Shown here in pieces: positions 9,346 through 18,239 of a stretch of DNA of 64,000 bases. The position numbers and the translations under genes were made by a program. The stretch's first letter is position 1, and the number at the start of each line of letters is the position of its first letter. The DNA is from DATJBF01 sp035515475 (GTDB lineage: Bacteria > Verrucomicrobiota > Verrucomicrobiia > Palsa-1439), in NCBI GenBank assembly GCA_035515475.1, contig DATJBF010000089.1:14658-78657 (forward strand), read 5' to 3'. Under the pieces are notes generated by a model, which saw nothing but the letters and a program-made list of their open reading frames with translations, did not search any database and was not told the DNA's origin.

Positions 9346-9963
9346 CTACAGCGCAGGCGTGCCTGGCGCCGCCGGCTCCTCAAACTGGACGGATTCCACG
9401 CCCGTGGCGTGGAGAAACGCGCGGACGGTTTTTTCGGCGTTCTCCTGTGCTTGCCTGACGATACCCATCTCCACCGCAGCGGTTTGTATCGCTTCGAGCG
9501 CAGCCAGACGCGCTTTTTGTTCCAACTCGGGATTGAGGGGCACCCACGGCGTCCACCAGGTCTTCGAGCGGTCCCACACCTTGGTCTGCTGCTCGTCGAT
9601 GTACACGTGCATCACCTTGGCCACCGGGAGCCTGACCGTAACGGCGCTGTCAGCGGTGATGCGCACGTCGTTCGTATCCAACGCGGCGAGATCCACCCCG
9701 CCCAGGACACTGGCCTGCACCATCAATAAGATCTGTTCGGAGCCGAAGGGCACCTTCTCTTCTTTCAGGCCGATGACCTTCTGGATGTTGTACTTTACCG
9801 TCACCAACTCACTCAGCCGCTGGATCTGCTGTAACACCGCGGGCGCGTCGACGACGCGATGCACAGTTGCCCCGCGCCTTCCGAAGTAATACAGGTATAG
9901 ACAGGCGGCCCCGAGCGCGATGATGATTGTGCTGACCGTGTAAAACTTGATTCGTTTCCACAT
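9346..9963 (-). CDS. DUF4230 family membrane-anchored protein
   Basis: Protein of 205 residues with one N-terminal membrane segment (VSTIIIALGAACLYLYYFG), then a soluble region with the DUF4230 pattern. That pattern consists of LSELVTVKYNIQKVIGLKEE, a GVDLAALDTNDV core, and VTVRLPVAKVMHVYIDEQ. DUF4230 proteins are widespread in Gram-negative and Gram-positive bacteria and have no assigned biochemical function. A C-terminal amphipathic helix (QKARLAALEAIQTAAVEMGIV) is also typical of the family. It lies 21 bp downstream of the small membrane protein at 9985-10497 and probably shares its transcript. Confidence 0.8.
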   Translation of the reverse strand: MWKRIKFYTVSTIIIALGAACLYLYYFGRRGATVHRVVDAPAVLQQIQRLSELVTVKYNIQKVIGLKEEKVPFGSEQILLMVQASVLGGVDLAALDTNDVRITADSAVTVRLPVAKVMHVYIDEQQTKVWDRSKTWWTPWVPLNPELEQKARLAALEAIQTAAVEMGIVRQAQENAEKTVRAFLHATGVESVQFEEPAAPGTPAL

Positions 9964-9984
9964 ACGTGCCCCCAGGTTGCAGGT

Positions 9985-10497
9985 TTACCAACCCTGCCGA
10001 CGGAACGATTGAAATTCGCCGTCGCGCAGGTGCGCCGTGAACGGGGTCCGGTCCTTCACCAAAACCGCGTAGTTCTGGCCGGCCACCAGCATCAATCGGC
10101 CTCCGAGAGCGTTCTCGGGAATGGTGAAGCTCAGCATCTCTCTCCGTAAGACACCGCCGGCCGGCAATTTGATCAATTCACCTTGCGTGCCCGAAATCGA
10201 GGGCGCGTAATACCTCCGATGGTGGTCGACAAGCAGAAACACGCGCCGGGGCAGCGCAACGTCGAACGAATTCGGGTTCTCCAGTTGCACGTACACCATC
10301 AGCACGTAACCGATGTCCGCCTTCCCGACAACCGCTTCCCGCAATCGCACTACGTAGTTCGTCCCGCCACGCCGCACCTGATGCGGCGCGCTGAATTCTC
10401 TCGCCTGCTCGATCCGGAAGAGCGCCAACAATCCGATGCCGACCCCGACGATCACCAGGACAACGACGACCGCTAAGATCCAGCTTCGTTTGCTCAC
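9985..10497 (-). CDS. Membrane-anchored protein of unknown function
   Basis: Protein of about 170 residues with one strong N-terminal helix (ILAVVVVLVIVGVGIGLLALF) and an extracytoplasmic beta-rich domain. That domain contains VYVQLENPNSFDVALPRRVFLLVD and ends near the C-terminus with a DRTPF segment. The layout resembles DUF4352-type or LEA-type immunoglobulin-like domains, but no firm family was recognised. The start is taken as GTG at 10497 because it overlaps the upstream stop as GTGA. A GTG at 10506 is an in-frame alternative. Confidence 0.65.
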   Translation of the reverse strand: MSKRSWILAVVVVLVIVGVGIGLLALFRIEQAREFSAPHQVRRGGTNYVVRLREAVVGKADIGYVLMVYVQLENPNSFDVALPRRVFLLVDHHRRYYAPSISGTQGELIKLPAGGVLRREMLSFTIPENALGGRLMLVAGQNYAVLVKDRTPFTAHLRDGEFQSFRRQGW

Positions 10498-10892
10498 GGG
10501 GCCCACACCATCCAGTTCAACGCCCCAATCACTGCGACGCCGACCGCGAAGCTCGCCAACACCGATGCGATCTCGCCGAACCGATGCGTCGTGGCCTCAT
10601 CAAAACGACTGGCGGCGCACGCGGGACACATGTGATAGACAAACTTACTGATGAACCAAAACACGAGGGAGCCCGAGCCCACGGCCAGCCCCAGTTTCCA
10701 CCAGTTCATGGCGCCCCGGCTTTCCGGCGGGATCGAGAATGCGGTCACGCCTAACAGCGTGCCGGCCGCCACACTGATCAGGACACAGAGCCGTTTGTGA
10801 GTTAGCCCCACCAGCGCATTCAACGTCCCGCCACCAACGGCGAGGAGAAAGGCGGACGTCAGACGCCAAAAAATTGCGACCGTATCTTGCAC
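10494..10892 (-). CDS. Small multi-pass membrane protein, ZIP-like
   Basis: Protein of 132 residues with about four membrane helices. The helix KRLCVLISVAAGTLLGVTAFSIPPES resembles the ZIP metal-transporter pattern in which a helix ends in LPE/PPES. A cytosolic-looking loop HMCPACAASRFDE contains a CxxC pair that could bind metal. At 132 residues it is about half the length of ZIP transporters, so it may be a half-size relative rather than a functional transporter. The coupling (GTGA) to the downstream gene suggests shared function. Confidence 0.5.
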   Translation of the reverse strand: MQDTVAIFWRLTSAFLLAVGGGTLNALVGLTHKRLCVLISVAAGTLLGVTAFSIPPESRGAMNWWKLGLAVGSGSLVFWFISKFVYHMCPACAASRFDEATTHRFGEIASVLASFAVGVAVIGALNWMVWAP

Positions 10893-10922
10893 AAACCGTT
10901 TCCGAGAATCGTCATGAGACCC

Positions 10923-11762
10923 CTACGGGGCGGCCGGATTTGAATCCGCCCAGCGTGCCTGCAACTCCATTCTCGCCTGGTCCGCGTGTACGCGAAAGTT
11001 CTCATCGGTGACCGCCGCCCGCAGACTGTCCAACAGGCGGAGCCGCGCCGAATAGTCCGGCTTGAAATGGGGCGGCGCGGGAACCGATGTATCGTGCGCG
11101 AAACTCACGGCAAAACTCGGGTTCGCGAGCCCATCCACGGCTGAATACAGCAAGCGGGGATCCGTGTTCGGGTCCGCCGCCAGGCCGCGCAAAAGCTGCT
11201 CGGTAAGCGGGTTGACCTCCATCGTGGCGGCAAGGTAACGAGTCGCGTCCACCTCGTTGGACGGCGTCAGTGATTCCGACCGCCACACTCGCGTCAGCGC
11301 CGCCGCCTGGTCTTGATCGGCCAGCAACGCGAGGGCCTCCAGCGCACGGTGGTTATTCTTCAGCGCCGCCTCTTCAAGATCCGGCAGCGCGTCGACGTCG
11401 GAATCCGCCACGGCTTGCACGATCCAGTCGTCGGAAGCGGCTTCGACGGGCGCGGTATTGGTGGGGGCCGCGGGGACCCGGATGTACGGGATGCGGCGGG
11501 GCGGCTCGAGCGTCGTCTGGACGTCCAAATTGCTCTTGAGCGTGGAAGCCGTCTCTCGCAGACGCTGGAGTTCGGCCAACAAGCGCGCGTTCTCCTGTTC
11601 CAGCATGCGAAACTGCTCGGACTCCGAGACGGGCTCGGAGCCTGTGCTGGGTGAAGCCGGGCTGCGCGCCCGGCCCATGCCTTGCACGTAAAACACCCCG
11701 ACCGCCGCCACGACGGCTGCGCCTGTCCACAACCCGACCGAGAATGCTGCCGCCGGTTTCAT
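10923..11762 (-). CDS. Single-pass membrane protein of unknown function, helical repeat
   Basis: About 279 residues. The start at 11762 (MKPAAAFSVGLWTG) places a membrane helix (GLWTGAAVVAAVGVFYV) at the very N-terminus. The frame extends further upstream, but that part is basic and Arg-rich and not convincing. After the helix come a coiled coil (FRMLEQENARLLAELQRLRETAS, about 48-72) and then an alpha-helical region with HEAT-like periodicity (LPDLEEAALKNNHRALEALALLADQDQAAALTRV). A periplasmic or cytoplasmic scaffold role is possible; nothing specific is recognised. Confidence 0.6.
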   Translation of the reverse strand: MKPAAAFSVGLWTGAAVVAAVGVFYVQGMGRARSPASPSTGSEPVSESEQFRMLEQENARLLAELQRLRETASTLKSNLDVQTTLEPPRRIPYIRVPAAPTNTAPVEAASDDWIVQAVADSDVDALPDLEEAALKNNHRALEALALLADQDQAAALTRVWRSESLTPSNEVDATRYLAATMEVNPLTEQLLRGLAADPNTDPRLLYSAVDGLANPSFAVSFAHDTSVPAPPHFKPDYSARLRLLDSLRAAVTDENFRVHADQARMELQARWADSNPAAP

Positions 11763-11877
11763 GTTCCGCACGAGCTTACGTGCGGCCACTATAGCCACCG
11801 GCCGCCCAGCGTGAAAGCGAAATCGCAGCCCGAGGACCTGAAGACGTCGCCCCGTTCCGCGCCCGTATACCGGATCG

Positions 11878-13827
11878 CTATTCTCCCGCGGGTTTGGGTG
11901 CCGTGCTGCTCGACGGGGGCTGGTTTGTTTTCTCCGTGGACGGGGCAACTGCCGGCGGAGTATTCGTCACCCCCGGAACAGCCGTGATCAGTTCCCCTTC
12001 TTTCTTCGCCCACCGAGCCCGGTCGGCCAGCAGAATCTGCTCGTTGTCCGGAGGTAGCGGCGTGACGGCCTTGAGCGGGAAGACGCGCGGGAGTTGACCA
12101 CGCATGAGCCCCGCCCACCCTTTGAATTCGCCATGGAGAACCTCGCTCTGTGGTTTCGCGTCCAGCATGTACGGCGTAATCATCATGTACTGGAACCCTT
12201 TCGGCGCAACGAAGTCATTAATCTCATAGAACTCGTCGAGGGTCATCGGCAACCACACCGTGCGGCGGTCGCCATTCCATGCCATCGCCCACGGGAGGTC
12301 GCTACAGGCGAGCGCGTTGGTCTCAAAAAAGTCCGCGACGGCACGGGAAACGGGCGTGATGTACGGTGGATACGGATACAGACTGCGGCGCGGGGGCAAC
12401 AGCGAGAAAATCATTGGAGCGACGTTGAGCAGGACAAACCCGCCGACGGCCGCGCCACGCGTCAGCGTAATCCGGAACGAAATCCGATCGAGCAGCAGGT
12501 AGAAGAACGCGACTCCAAACATGGCCACCAACGGCAACAGCAACACCAGCAGATTACCGCCGAATATCTCGGGCTCCCGTCGCTCGGGGTCGGACCCGAT
12601 TAGCGACATGGCGATGATCGCGCAGGCCAGCAGCCCCAACAACGTCCCGCGCAGCCGCGAGGTGTCGCGCCGCCGGAACCCATACATCAGGCCGACGCCA
12701 AAGAAAAACACCAGAAAATCCGAGCCGATCAGCCGCAAGTTCGTCACCAGATTGGACCGTGCGCCGGCGAGGAATTTCATCAAAAGCGGCCGGAACGACA
12801 GGGTTCCCTTCAAGTCGGGATGATAGGAACGCTGCAACGCCTCACCCTCAAACGAGCCGGTACGATCGATCAGTTCGTATCGGGCGATACCAAGCAAACT
12901 GCCCGAAGCTCGATAGTTTCTCACCAGCCAAGGGGTGACGACGGCAAGGAACACCACGACGTACGCGCTGGTCCACAGTGCTGCACCGCGCCCGCGCAGG
13001 ACGCGCGCCGCGTAAATCGCCACCGGCACGAGCAGGAAAGCCGAGAGATAGCGCGTGAGAAAGCAAAGGCCCATCAACACTGCGCTGGCGAGAACCAGCG
13101 CAATCACCCCGAGCGAGACGCCCGGCGGCACCTCCGGACCCGCTGCTTCTCCCTCGGCCGGCTCGGCCGGCTCGGCCGGGGTGAGTTTCTGGTCGGCAAG
13201 AAACAAACAGTACACCGCCAACAAGAGCAGCAGCATCAGGAAATTCGTCGGCAACCCTGACACGCCATACGACCATAACGTGTCCGAGAACAGCATCAGC
13301 ACCGCCGCCATGACTGCCACGCGGCGGTCGAACAGACGTTTGGCCCACAGAAACACGATCAGGATACACGCCAGCAGGCAGAGTTGGTCAAAGGGCAGAA
13401 TTACCCAGCGCTCCGGCGGATAGACCCGGTCGGCCGCGTCATACTTGAACGCGTTCGGCGGCAGAATTTTGAACAGCCCGGCTAACACCAGCGGATACAA
13501 GGGAGGATTGTACAGGTCCGGGTGTAGGGTGGTCAGCCGCGGGTCGGTGTTGGGTACACCGCGCTGCTCCAGCGCCCAGATGCTCAGCGGCCGAATGACA
13601 TACGTGGTGAATCCTTCTCCCCGAGCGATGTTGCGAGCCAACTGCGCCATGTCCATGGACTCGCGTTTGTCCAGACCACGGAATTGGCTGGCCGAGTAAA
13701 TGAGGCTCAGTGCCGCCGCTAACAAGACGAGCAGCGCCCACTGAATGACTCGCCTGCCCCGTCCCATCTCCATTTGAAAGAGTGCCGTTTGAATCGTCGT
13801 CCCTGGTGCTCCACTTGCTCGCGCCAT
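11878..13827 (-). CDS. ArnT/PMT-like membrane glycosyltransferase (GT-C fold)
   Basis: Polytopic membrane protein of 649 residues. An AGGAGG ribosome-binding site precedes the ATG at 13827. About ten or more hydrophobic helices follow, the first at about 27-45 (WALLVLLAAALSLIYSA). The first periplasmic loop carries the acidic GLDKRESMDMAQLARNI segment, placed like the catalytic Asp/Glu loop of dolichyl-phosphate-mannose mannosyltransferases and ArnT. The C-terminus is a hydrophilic Pro/Thr-rich tail. Family members move a sugar from a polyprenyl-phosphate donor to lipid A or protein outside the inner membrane. The substrate is unknown. It lies 42 bp downstream of no co-directional gene that would explain it: the NtrC-type regulator upstream ends at 13870. 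Confidence 0.75.
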   Translation of the reverse strand: MARASGAPGTTIQTALFQMEMGRGRRVIQWALLVLLAAALSLIYSASQFRGLDKRESMDMAQLARNIARGEGFTTYVIRPLSIWALEQRGVPNTDPRLTTLHPDLYNPPLYPLVLAGLFKILPPNAFKYDAADRVYPPERWVILPFDQLCLLACILIVFLWAKRLFDRRVAVMAAVLMLFSDTLWSYGVSGLPTNFLMLLLLLAVYCLFLADQKLTPAEPAEPAEGEAAGPEVPPGVSLGVIALVLASAVLMGLCFLTRYLSAFLLVPVAIYAARVLRGRGAALWTSAYVVVFLAVVTPWLVRNYRASGSLLGIARYELIDRTGSFEGEALQRSYHPDLKGTLSFRPLLMKFLAGARSNLVTNLRLIGSDFLVFFFGVGLMYGFRRRDTSRLRGTLLGLLACAIIAMSLIGSDPERREPEIFGGNLLVLLLPLVAMFGVAFFYLLLDRISFRITLTRGAAVGGFVLLNVAPMIFSLLPPRRSLYPYPPYITPVSRAVADFFETNALACSDLPWAMAWNGDRRTVWLPMTLDEFYEINDFVAPKGFQYMMITPYMLDAKPQSEVLHGEFKGWAGLMRGQLPRVFPLKAVTPLPPDNEQILLADRARWAKKEGELITAVPGVTNTPPAVAPSTEKTNQPPSSSTAPKPAGE

Positions 13828-13869
13828 GTGTGTGGTCCTCCTGCTGCCGTCTACCGGTTCGTTTCCCCG

Positions 13870-15228
13870 CTACAAATTCTCGAGTCCATACTCCTTTAGC
13901 TTGCGATGCAGCGTCCGCCGACTAATGCCGATCTTCAGGGCGGCCTTGGTGCGATTGCCGCCCGTTTCTTTGAGCGCCTGAATGATGAGTTGCCGCTCGG
14001 CCTCTTCCACCGTCATCCCGGTCCGCACGACCGAGATCTTCGTTAGATCCGCTCCACCCCGAACCTGGGCAGGTACATCGCGTGCCGTCAACCGTTCGGC
14101 ACGGGCCAATACAACCATTTGTTCGACCGCATTCCGTAACTCGCGGACATTGCCGGGCCAATCATACGCCAGAAGAAGGTTGACCGCTTCGGGCGTGAGT
14201 TCGCGCACTTGCTTGTCGTTCTCACGGCTAAACTCGTCAAGGAACGCTCTCACCAACAGCGGAATGTCCTCCCGCCGCTCGCGCAGTGGCGGTAGATCGA
14301 CCGCCACAACGCTGAGCCTGTAGAACAAATCATCGCGGAACCTGCCTTCCTTGACCAGCTTTTTCAGATCCCTGTTCGTTGCCGCAATCAGCCGCACGTC
14401 CACGTGCAACGTCTTGGTTCCCCCCACTCTTTCGAATGCCCGTTCTTCCAGGACGCGGAGCAATTTAACCTGCATGAGCGGCTCTAGTTCACCCACCTCG
14501 TCGAGGAACAGAGTTCCCCCATCCGCCAACTCAAACCGCCCTACCCGCCGTTCCACCGCCCCCGTGAATGCACCTTTCTCGTGCCCGAACAGTTCGCTCT
14601 CCAACAATGTGCTCGGCAGCGCCGCAGCATGAACCGCAATAAACGGCCCATCCTTGCGGGGACTCAGATTATGAATGGCTTTCGCTATGAGTTCCTTGCC
14701 GGTGCCGGTTTCGCCCGTGATCAACACGGTCGTGCGCGTCGGCGCAACCTGCCGCACCGTTTCAAACACCTGCCGTATCGCGGGCGATTCCCCGATGATG
14801 TTTTCCAGAGCGTACTTGTGGTCAATCTGCTCGCGAAGGTTGACGTTCTCAGCTTCGAGACGACGATTGTTGAGCGCGCGCTGGATGACGAGTTCGAGTT
14901 CGTCAAGGTTCACCGGCTTGGTCACGTAATGATAGGCACCCGCCTGCATTGCCTGCACGGCGTTCTCAATCGAACCGTAAGCCGTCATCACGATGCACAC
15001 GGGCGGGGTGGTGAGCGACGTGGCGCGACGGAGGAGCCCCATGCCGTCGACGCCCGGCATCCGCAGGTCGGTCAGCATCACGTCAACGGCGGTAGACTCC
15101 AACGTTTGCACCGCCTTCTGTGAATCCTCCGCCAGCAACACCTCGTAGCGTTCCTGCAGCGCCCGCTGCAATCCCTCGCGGGTGTTCCGCTCGTCGTCCA
15201 CGATCAGAATGGTAGGGCGCCTTGGCAT
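13870..15228 (-). CDS. NtrC-family sigma-54-dependent response regulator
   Basis: Protein of 452 residues in the standard three-domain order. The receiver (about 1-120) has phosphoacceptor Asp54 (VMLTDLRMPGVDG). The AAA+ domain (about 145-375) has Walker A GETGTGKE, the sigma-54 contact loop GAFTGA, Walker B GGTLFLDEVGE and an arginine finger region. The C-terminal Fis-type HTH (about 410-452) has GGNRTKAALKIGISRRTLHRKLKEYGL. It activates sigma-54 promoters when phosphorylated. The ATG overlaps the stop of the kinase gene (TGATG at 15226-15230). Confidence 0.95.
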   Translation of the reverse strand: MPRRPTILIVDDERNTREGLQRALQERYEVLLAEDSQKAVQTLESTAVDVMLTDLRMPGVDGMGLLRRATSLTTPPVCIVMTAYGSIENAVQAMQAGAYHYVTKPVNLDELELVIQRALNNRRLEAENVNLREQIDHKYALENIIGESPAIRQVFETVRQVAPTRTTVLITGETGTGKELIAKAIHNLSPRKDGPFIAVHAAALPSTLLESELFGHEKGAFTGAVERRVGRFELADGGTLFLDEVGELEPLMQVKLLRVLEERAFERVGGTKTLHVDVRLIAATNRDLKKLVKEGRFRDDLFYRLSVVAVDLPPLRERREDIPLLVRAFLDEFSRENDKQVRELTPEAVNLLLAYDWPGNVRELRNAVEQMVVLARAERLTARDVPAQVRGGADLTKISVVRTGMTVEEAERQLIIQALKETGGNRTKAALKIGISRRTLHRKLKEYGLENL

Positions 15229-16433
15229 CAGTTCACGGGCAGTTGATCGCGCGATGCCTCCAGCAGTCGCATGCGTTTCTCGTGGATGGGGAGCTTGATG
15301 CGGAACGTGGTGCCCCGCCCGGGGTCGCTTTCGACCTCGATGGCACCGCCGTGTTCTCGAACAATCCGTTGCACAATCATCAACCCCAAGCCGGTGCCCT
15401 TCTCCTTTGTCGTGAAGTACGGTTCAAATAGCCGACCAATCTGCTCGGGCGCGATGCCCACGCCGCTGTCGATGAACGACACGGTCACGTTGGACTCGTC
15501 AGCCTCGGTGCGAATCCGCAGGATGCCCCCGGACTGCATGGCCTGCAACGCGTTCTTGATAACGTTGTAGAACGCCTGCTTGAGTTGGGCGCGGTCCAGC
15601 AAGATGCGCGGCAACCCCTCAGCCAATTCCCGTTCGACCAGGATGTCCCGATCCGCAATTTCGTGCTCCATGAGCGCCAGCGCGTCGGCAATTACCTCAT
15701 TGACCGTCGCCAGCTGGAACTCCGGCTGCGTGGGACGAATCGCGCTGAGAAACTGGTTGACGATCTGATCGAGACGGGCGATCTCGTCACGGGCCACGCG
15801 CAAGTTCTCCCGCAATCGCGCGCCCTGCGGGGCCGGCACCCGTTTCAGCTCCCGCTCCATGAGTTGGAGATGGATGTTGAGCGAATTGAGCGGGTTCCCG
15901 ATCTCGTGCGCAACGCCCGCGGCCAGCAACGTGATGGCGGAAAGCTTCTCCGACTGGATCGCGCTCTCGGCGCGTTTCCGCGATTCCGTCACGTCCCGAA
16001 GGATGATGGCCATGCCGGTCACCACGGAGTTCTCCTCGTCGACGACAGGCACGATATAAAAGCTGAGAAATCGCTGCTGGGGATAAAACACCTCCAGTTC
16101 GTGCGTGAAGACCTTGCGCCATTCGTCCTTGTCGGCGGACCAAATCTTCTGCCAATCAAGATCGCGCAGATACCGCGACAGCGGCTCGCGGATGGCGCGC
16201 TCGGGGTCAATGCCCAGAAGGAGGCCCGCCGCAGCATTCAGATACGTGATCCGACCGTCCGCGTCCGTCACGATGACACCTTCCTGAATCGTGTTGAACA
16301 GGGTCTCCAAGAAGCCCTTTTCGTGGGCGAGCTTGAGCACCACGCCCTGAAGGCTTCGTGGATCGACGCGATCCATCTTGCCGATTAGTTTGTCGAGAAA
16401 TGAAGTTTTCACGCGAGTCGAAGCCCAACGCAT
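15228..16433 (-). CDS. PAS-domain sensor histidine kinase (NtrB/ZraS/AtoS-like)
   Basis: Soluble kinase of 401 residues with no membrane helix. A PAS domain (about 38-150, FLETLFNTIQEGVIVTDADGRITYLNAAA) precedes the phosphoacceptor box with His176 (AAGVAHEIGNPLNSL). The HATPase domain has an N-box (QAFYNVIKNALQAM), G1 (DSGVGIAP), F-box (LFEPYFTTKEKGTGLGL) and ends GRGTTFRIKLPI. It is the cognate kinase of the overlapping NtrC-type regulator. The PAS domain would sense a cytoplasmic cue. It is divergent from apgM, with about 110 bp between them. Confidence 0.94.
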   Translation of the reverse strand: MRWASTRVKTSFLDKLIGKMDRVDPRSLQGVVLKLAHEKGFLETLFNTIQEGVIVTDADGRITYLNAAAGLLLGIDPERAIREPLSRYLRDLDWQKIWSADKDEWRKVFTHELEVFYPQQRFLSFYIVPVVDEENSVVTGMAIILRDVTESRKRAESAIQSEKLSAITLLAAGVAHEIGNPLNSLNIHLQLMERELKRVPAPQGARLRENLRVARDEIARLDQIVNQFLSAIRPTQPEFQLATVNEVIADALALMEHEIADRDILVERELAEGLPRILLDRAQLKQAFYNVIKNALQAMQSGGILRIRTEADESNVTVSFIDSGVGIAPEQIGRLFEPYFTTKEKGTGLGLMIVQRIVREHGGAIEVESDPGRGTTFRIKLPIHEKRMRLLEASRDQLPVN

Positions 16434-16543
16434 TGTGCAACTGCGTCACACCGTGCCCATCTCTTTAGCCTTTGACACACTTGGACACGTGTGCCAACAT
16501 GACGCCAGAAATACACATTTTCAAGCCAAAACAGGAAATTCAA

Positions 16544-17764
16544 ATGAAACCTGACGATGTTTACAAAGCCCTGCTTGTTCCCAACGATTCCAAGATCGCC
16601 TTGGTTGTTCTCGACGGGCTGGGTGATATCGCGACTGAAGAGACCGACTACCGCACACCGCTGGAAGCGGCGCGCACGCCAAACCTCGATGGGCTCGCCA
16701 AGCGCTCGGCACTTGGACGCATGATCCCGGTCGCGCCAGGCATCACGCCGGGCAGCGGGCCCGGCCACCTCGGACTGTTCGGCTACGACCCGTTGGAATT
16801 CGAGGTCGGCCGCGGCGTCATCGAGGCGCTCGGCCTGGGCTTCGACCTCAGGCACGGCGACGTGGCGGCACGCGCAAATTTCTGTTCGCTCGATGCCAAA
16901 GGCGTCGTGACCGATCGGCGTGCCGGACGTATCGACACGAAGGTTTGCGAAGCGCAATGCGCCCTGCTGTCCGGCAAGATCAAGAAAATCGACGACATCG
17001 AAGTCTTCATTCGGCCGGGAAAGGGTCATCGATTCGTTGTCGTCTTTCGCGGCCAAGGACTCGAAGGGCCGCTCAGTGACACCGACCCACACCGCGAGGG
17101 TTCGCAAATTGCCACGGCCAAGCCGTTGATCAAATCCACGAAGGCCGCAAAGACTGCGAAAGTGGTTGCCACGTTTTATCAGCAAGCCCTGCCCTTGCTG
17201 AAGAACTGCAAGCCCGCGAACGGATTTCTGCTCCGCGGCATCGCGCACCAACCAAAGATCCCGCTCTTCGAAGAGCGCTACGGACTCAAGTCCGCGGCCA
17301 TCGCCATTTATCCCATGTACAAGGGCCTCGCCCAACTGGTCGGCATGAAGAAGGTTGAAGGACCCACCACCGTACGGCAGGAACTCGAGGCGGCGGTCGA
17401 CGCGCTGAAGGTGTACGACTTCGTGTTCGTCCACATCAAAGGCACAGACATGGCCGGCGAAGATGGCAACTTCGATGCAAAAGTCAAAGCCATCGAGGAA
17501 GTCGACGCCGCGCTCGGCGTGTTGCTCAGGGCCAAGCCGTCGGTGATCGCCATCACCGGTGACCATTCGACGCCCGTGCCCGTGAAGGGTCACTCATGGC
17601 ATCCGCAGCCGGTGATGATTTGCAGCGAGATCGCTGGTTGGGACGGTCAAGACCGATTCACCGAGCGCACATCCAACCAGGGCTCGCTCGGCGTCTTCGA
17701 AGCCAAGTACTTGATCCGCCACCTGCAAGCCAATGCCCGGCGCCTGGACAAGTTCGGCGCGTAG
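16544..17764 (+). CDS. apgM: 2,3-bisphosphoglycerate-independent phosphoglycerate mutase, archaeal type
   Basis: Glycolytic and gluconeogenic enzyme converting 3-phosphoglycerate and 2-phosphoglycerate, about 406 residues as expected for the ApgM family. Motifs: the metal-binding VVLDGLGD near the N-terminus, TPNLDGLA, the nucleophile loop TPGSGPGHLGLFGYDP, the metal ligands HIKGTDMAGEDGN and the ITGDHSTP/GHSWHP segment. The start at 16544 is favoured by AGGA at 16532-16535; an upstream in-frame ATG at 16472 lacks an RBS and adds an unrelated leader. Members of the PVC group often use this type of mutase. Confidence 0.93.
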   Translation: MKPDDVYKALLVPNDSKIALVVLDGLGDIATEETDYRTPLEAARTPNLDGLAKRSALGRMIPVAPGITPGSGPGHLGLFGYDPLEFEVGRGVIEALGLGFDLRHGDVAARANFCSLDAKGVVTDRRAGRIDTKVCEAQCALLSGKIKKIDDIEVFIRPGKGHRFVVVFRGQGLEGPLSDTDPHREGSQIATAKPLIKSTKAAKTAKVVATFYQQALPLLKNCKPANGFLLRGIAHQPKIPLFEERYGLKSAAIAIYPMYKGLAQLVGMKKVEGPTTVRQELEAAVDALKVYDFVFVHIKGTDMAGEDGNFDAKVKAIEEVDAALGVLLRAKPSVIAITGDHSTPVPVKGHSWHPQPVMICSEIAGWDGQDRFTERTSNQGSLGVFEAKYLIRHLQANARRLDKFGA

Positions 17765-18102
17765 CTGATTTCCTCCGGACGGGATGAGGATGCCGTTGTC
17801 GGGGCCGGTTTGGCGCAAATGAATGGCCCGCGACCGTGCCCGCAACGGGTTCGGGAGCGACGGACAGCGTCCAAGTCTCCCCGCGGCGGGCGGTCGTACC
17901 GAGATCCCGCGCAGGCATGTACCTTGGAAAGGTTTCCGTCCTGTCACAAACCCGCCCTGACTTTGTCATGGACCGCGTCCAATTTCGCCCCGTGAATGGG
18001 CGGAGCGATCTCGTCCCATTCGGCGGTGCTCGCCGGCGGCTGCCCTGCCGACGCCGCACGCGTTTTCGCGTCGAGCGCAACTTTGTGCTAGACTATAAAT
18101 AA
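17765..18102. other. Intergenic stretch with no convincing gene
   Basis: About 340 GC-rich bases after apgM. Open frames exist on both strands, but their products are Arg/Pro-rich and unlike known proteins. The only notable element is at the right end: TATAAA at 18094-18099, placed like a -10 box just upstream of the folded RNA described next. Confidence 0.5.
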
Positions 18103-18198
18103 GAGCGCGACCGATTTGAATGTAGGCAGGCGAAAAACGATACCCGTCGCCTGCGTTCACGACTCGGTGAAACAATCGTCGGTCGCGCTCGGCTTTTT
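18103..18198 (+). ncRNA. Candidate structured small RNA (three-way junction), terminator-like end
   Basis: A perfect 12-bp outer stem (18103-18114 with 18179-18190, GAGCGCGACCGA/TCGGTCGCGCTC) encloses two hairpins. The first is 18126-18133 with 18147-18154 (GCAGGCGA/TCGCCTGC, 13-base loop). The second is 18156-18160 with 18167-18171 (TTCAC/GTGAA, 6-base loop). The outer stem is followed by GGCTTTTTC, a U-tract like that of an intrinsic terminator, and TATAAA at 18094-18099 could be the -10 box. The alternative reading is a large bidirectional terminator between apgM and moeA, since the minus strand also gives a T-rich tail (TTATTTATAG). No known riboswitch or ribozyme core was recognised. Confidence 0.5.
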
Positions 18199-18239
18199 CG
18201 AGGTCCCCGTCGCGGCCTCTGCTTGGCGATCCACGGTGC

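Noticed and set aside
16481..16497. TTGGACACGTGTGCCAA near-palindrome between the kinase and apgM, considered as a sigma-54 promoter or operator
   Set aside because: The GG-N10-GC spacing of sigma-54 promoters is not met on either strand, and the palindrome is off-centre.
16409..17593. Long minus-strand frame (394 codons) opposite apgM
   Set aside because: It lies fully antisense to a well-supported enzyme, and its product has no family-like motifs; GC-rich codon bias explains it.
17658..18080. 140-codon minus-strand frame before the folded RNA
   Set aside because: The product is Arg/Pro-rich, overlaps the end of apgM and has no RBS.
18103..18198. Assignment of the folded RNA to a known class (hammerhead, purine, GEMM, 4.5S)
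   Set aside because: The conserved core sequences of these classes are absent.
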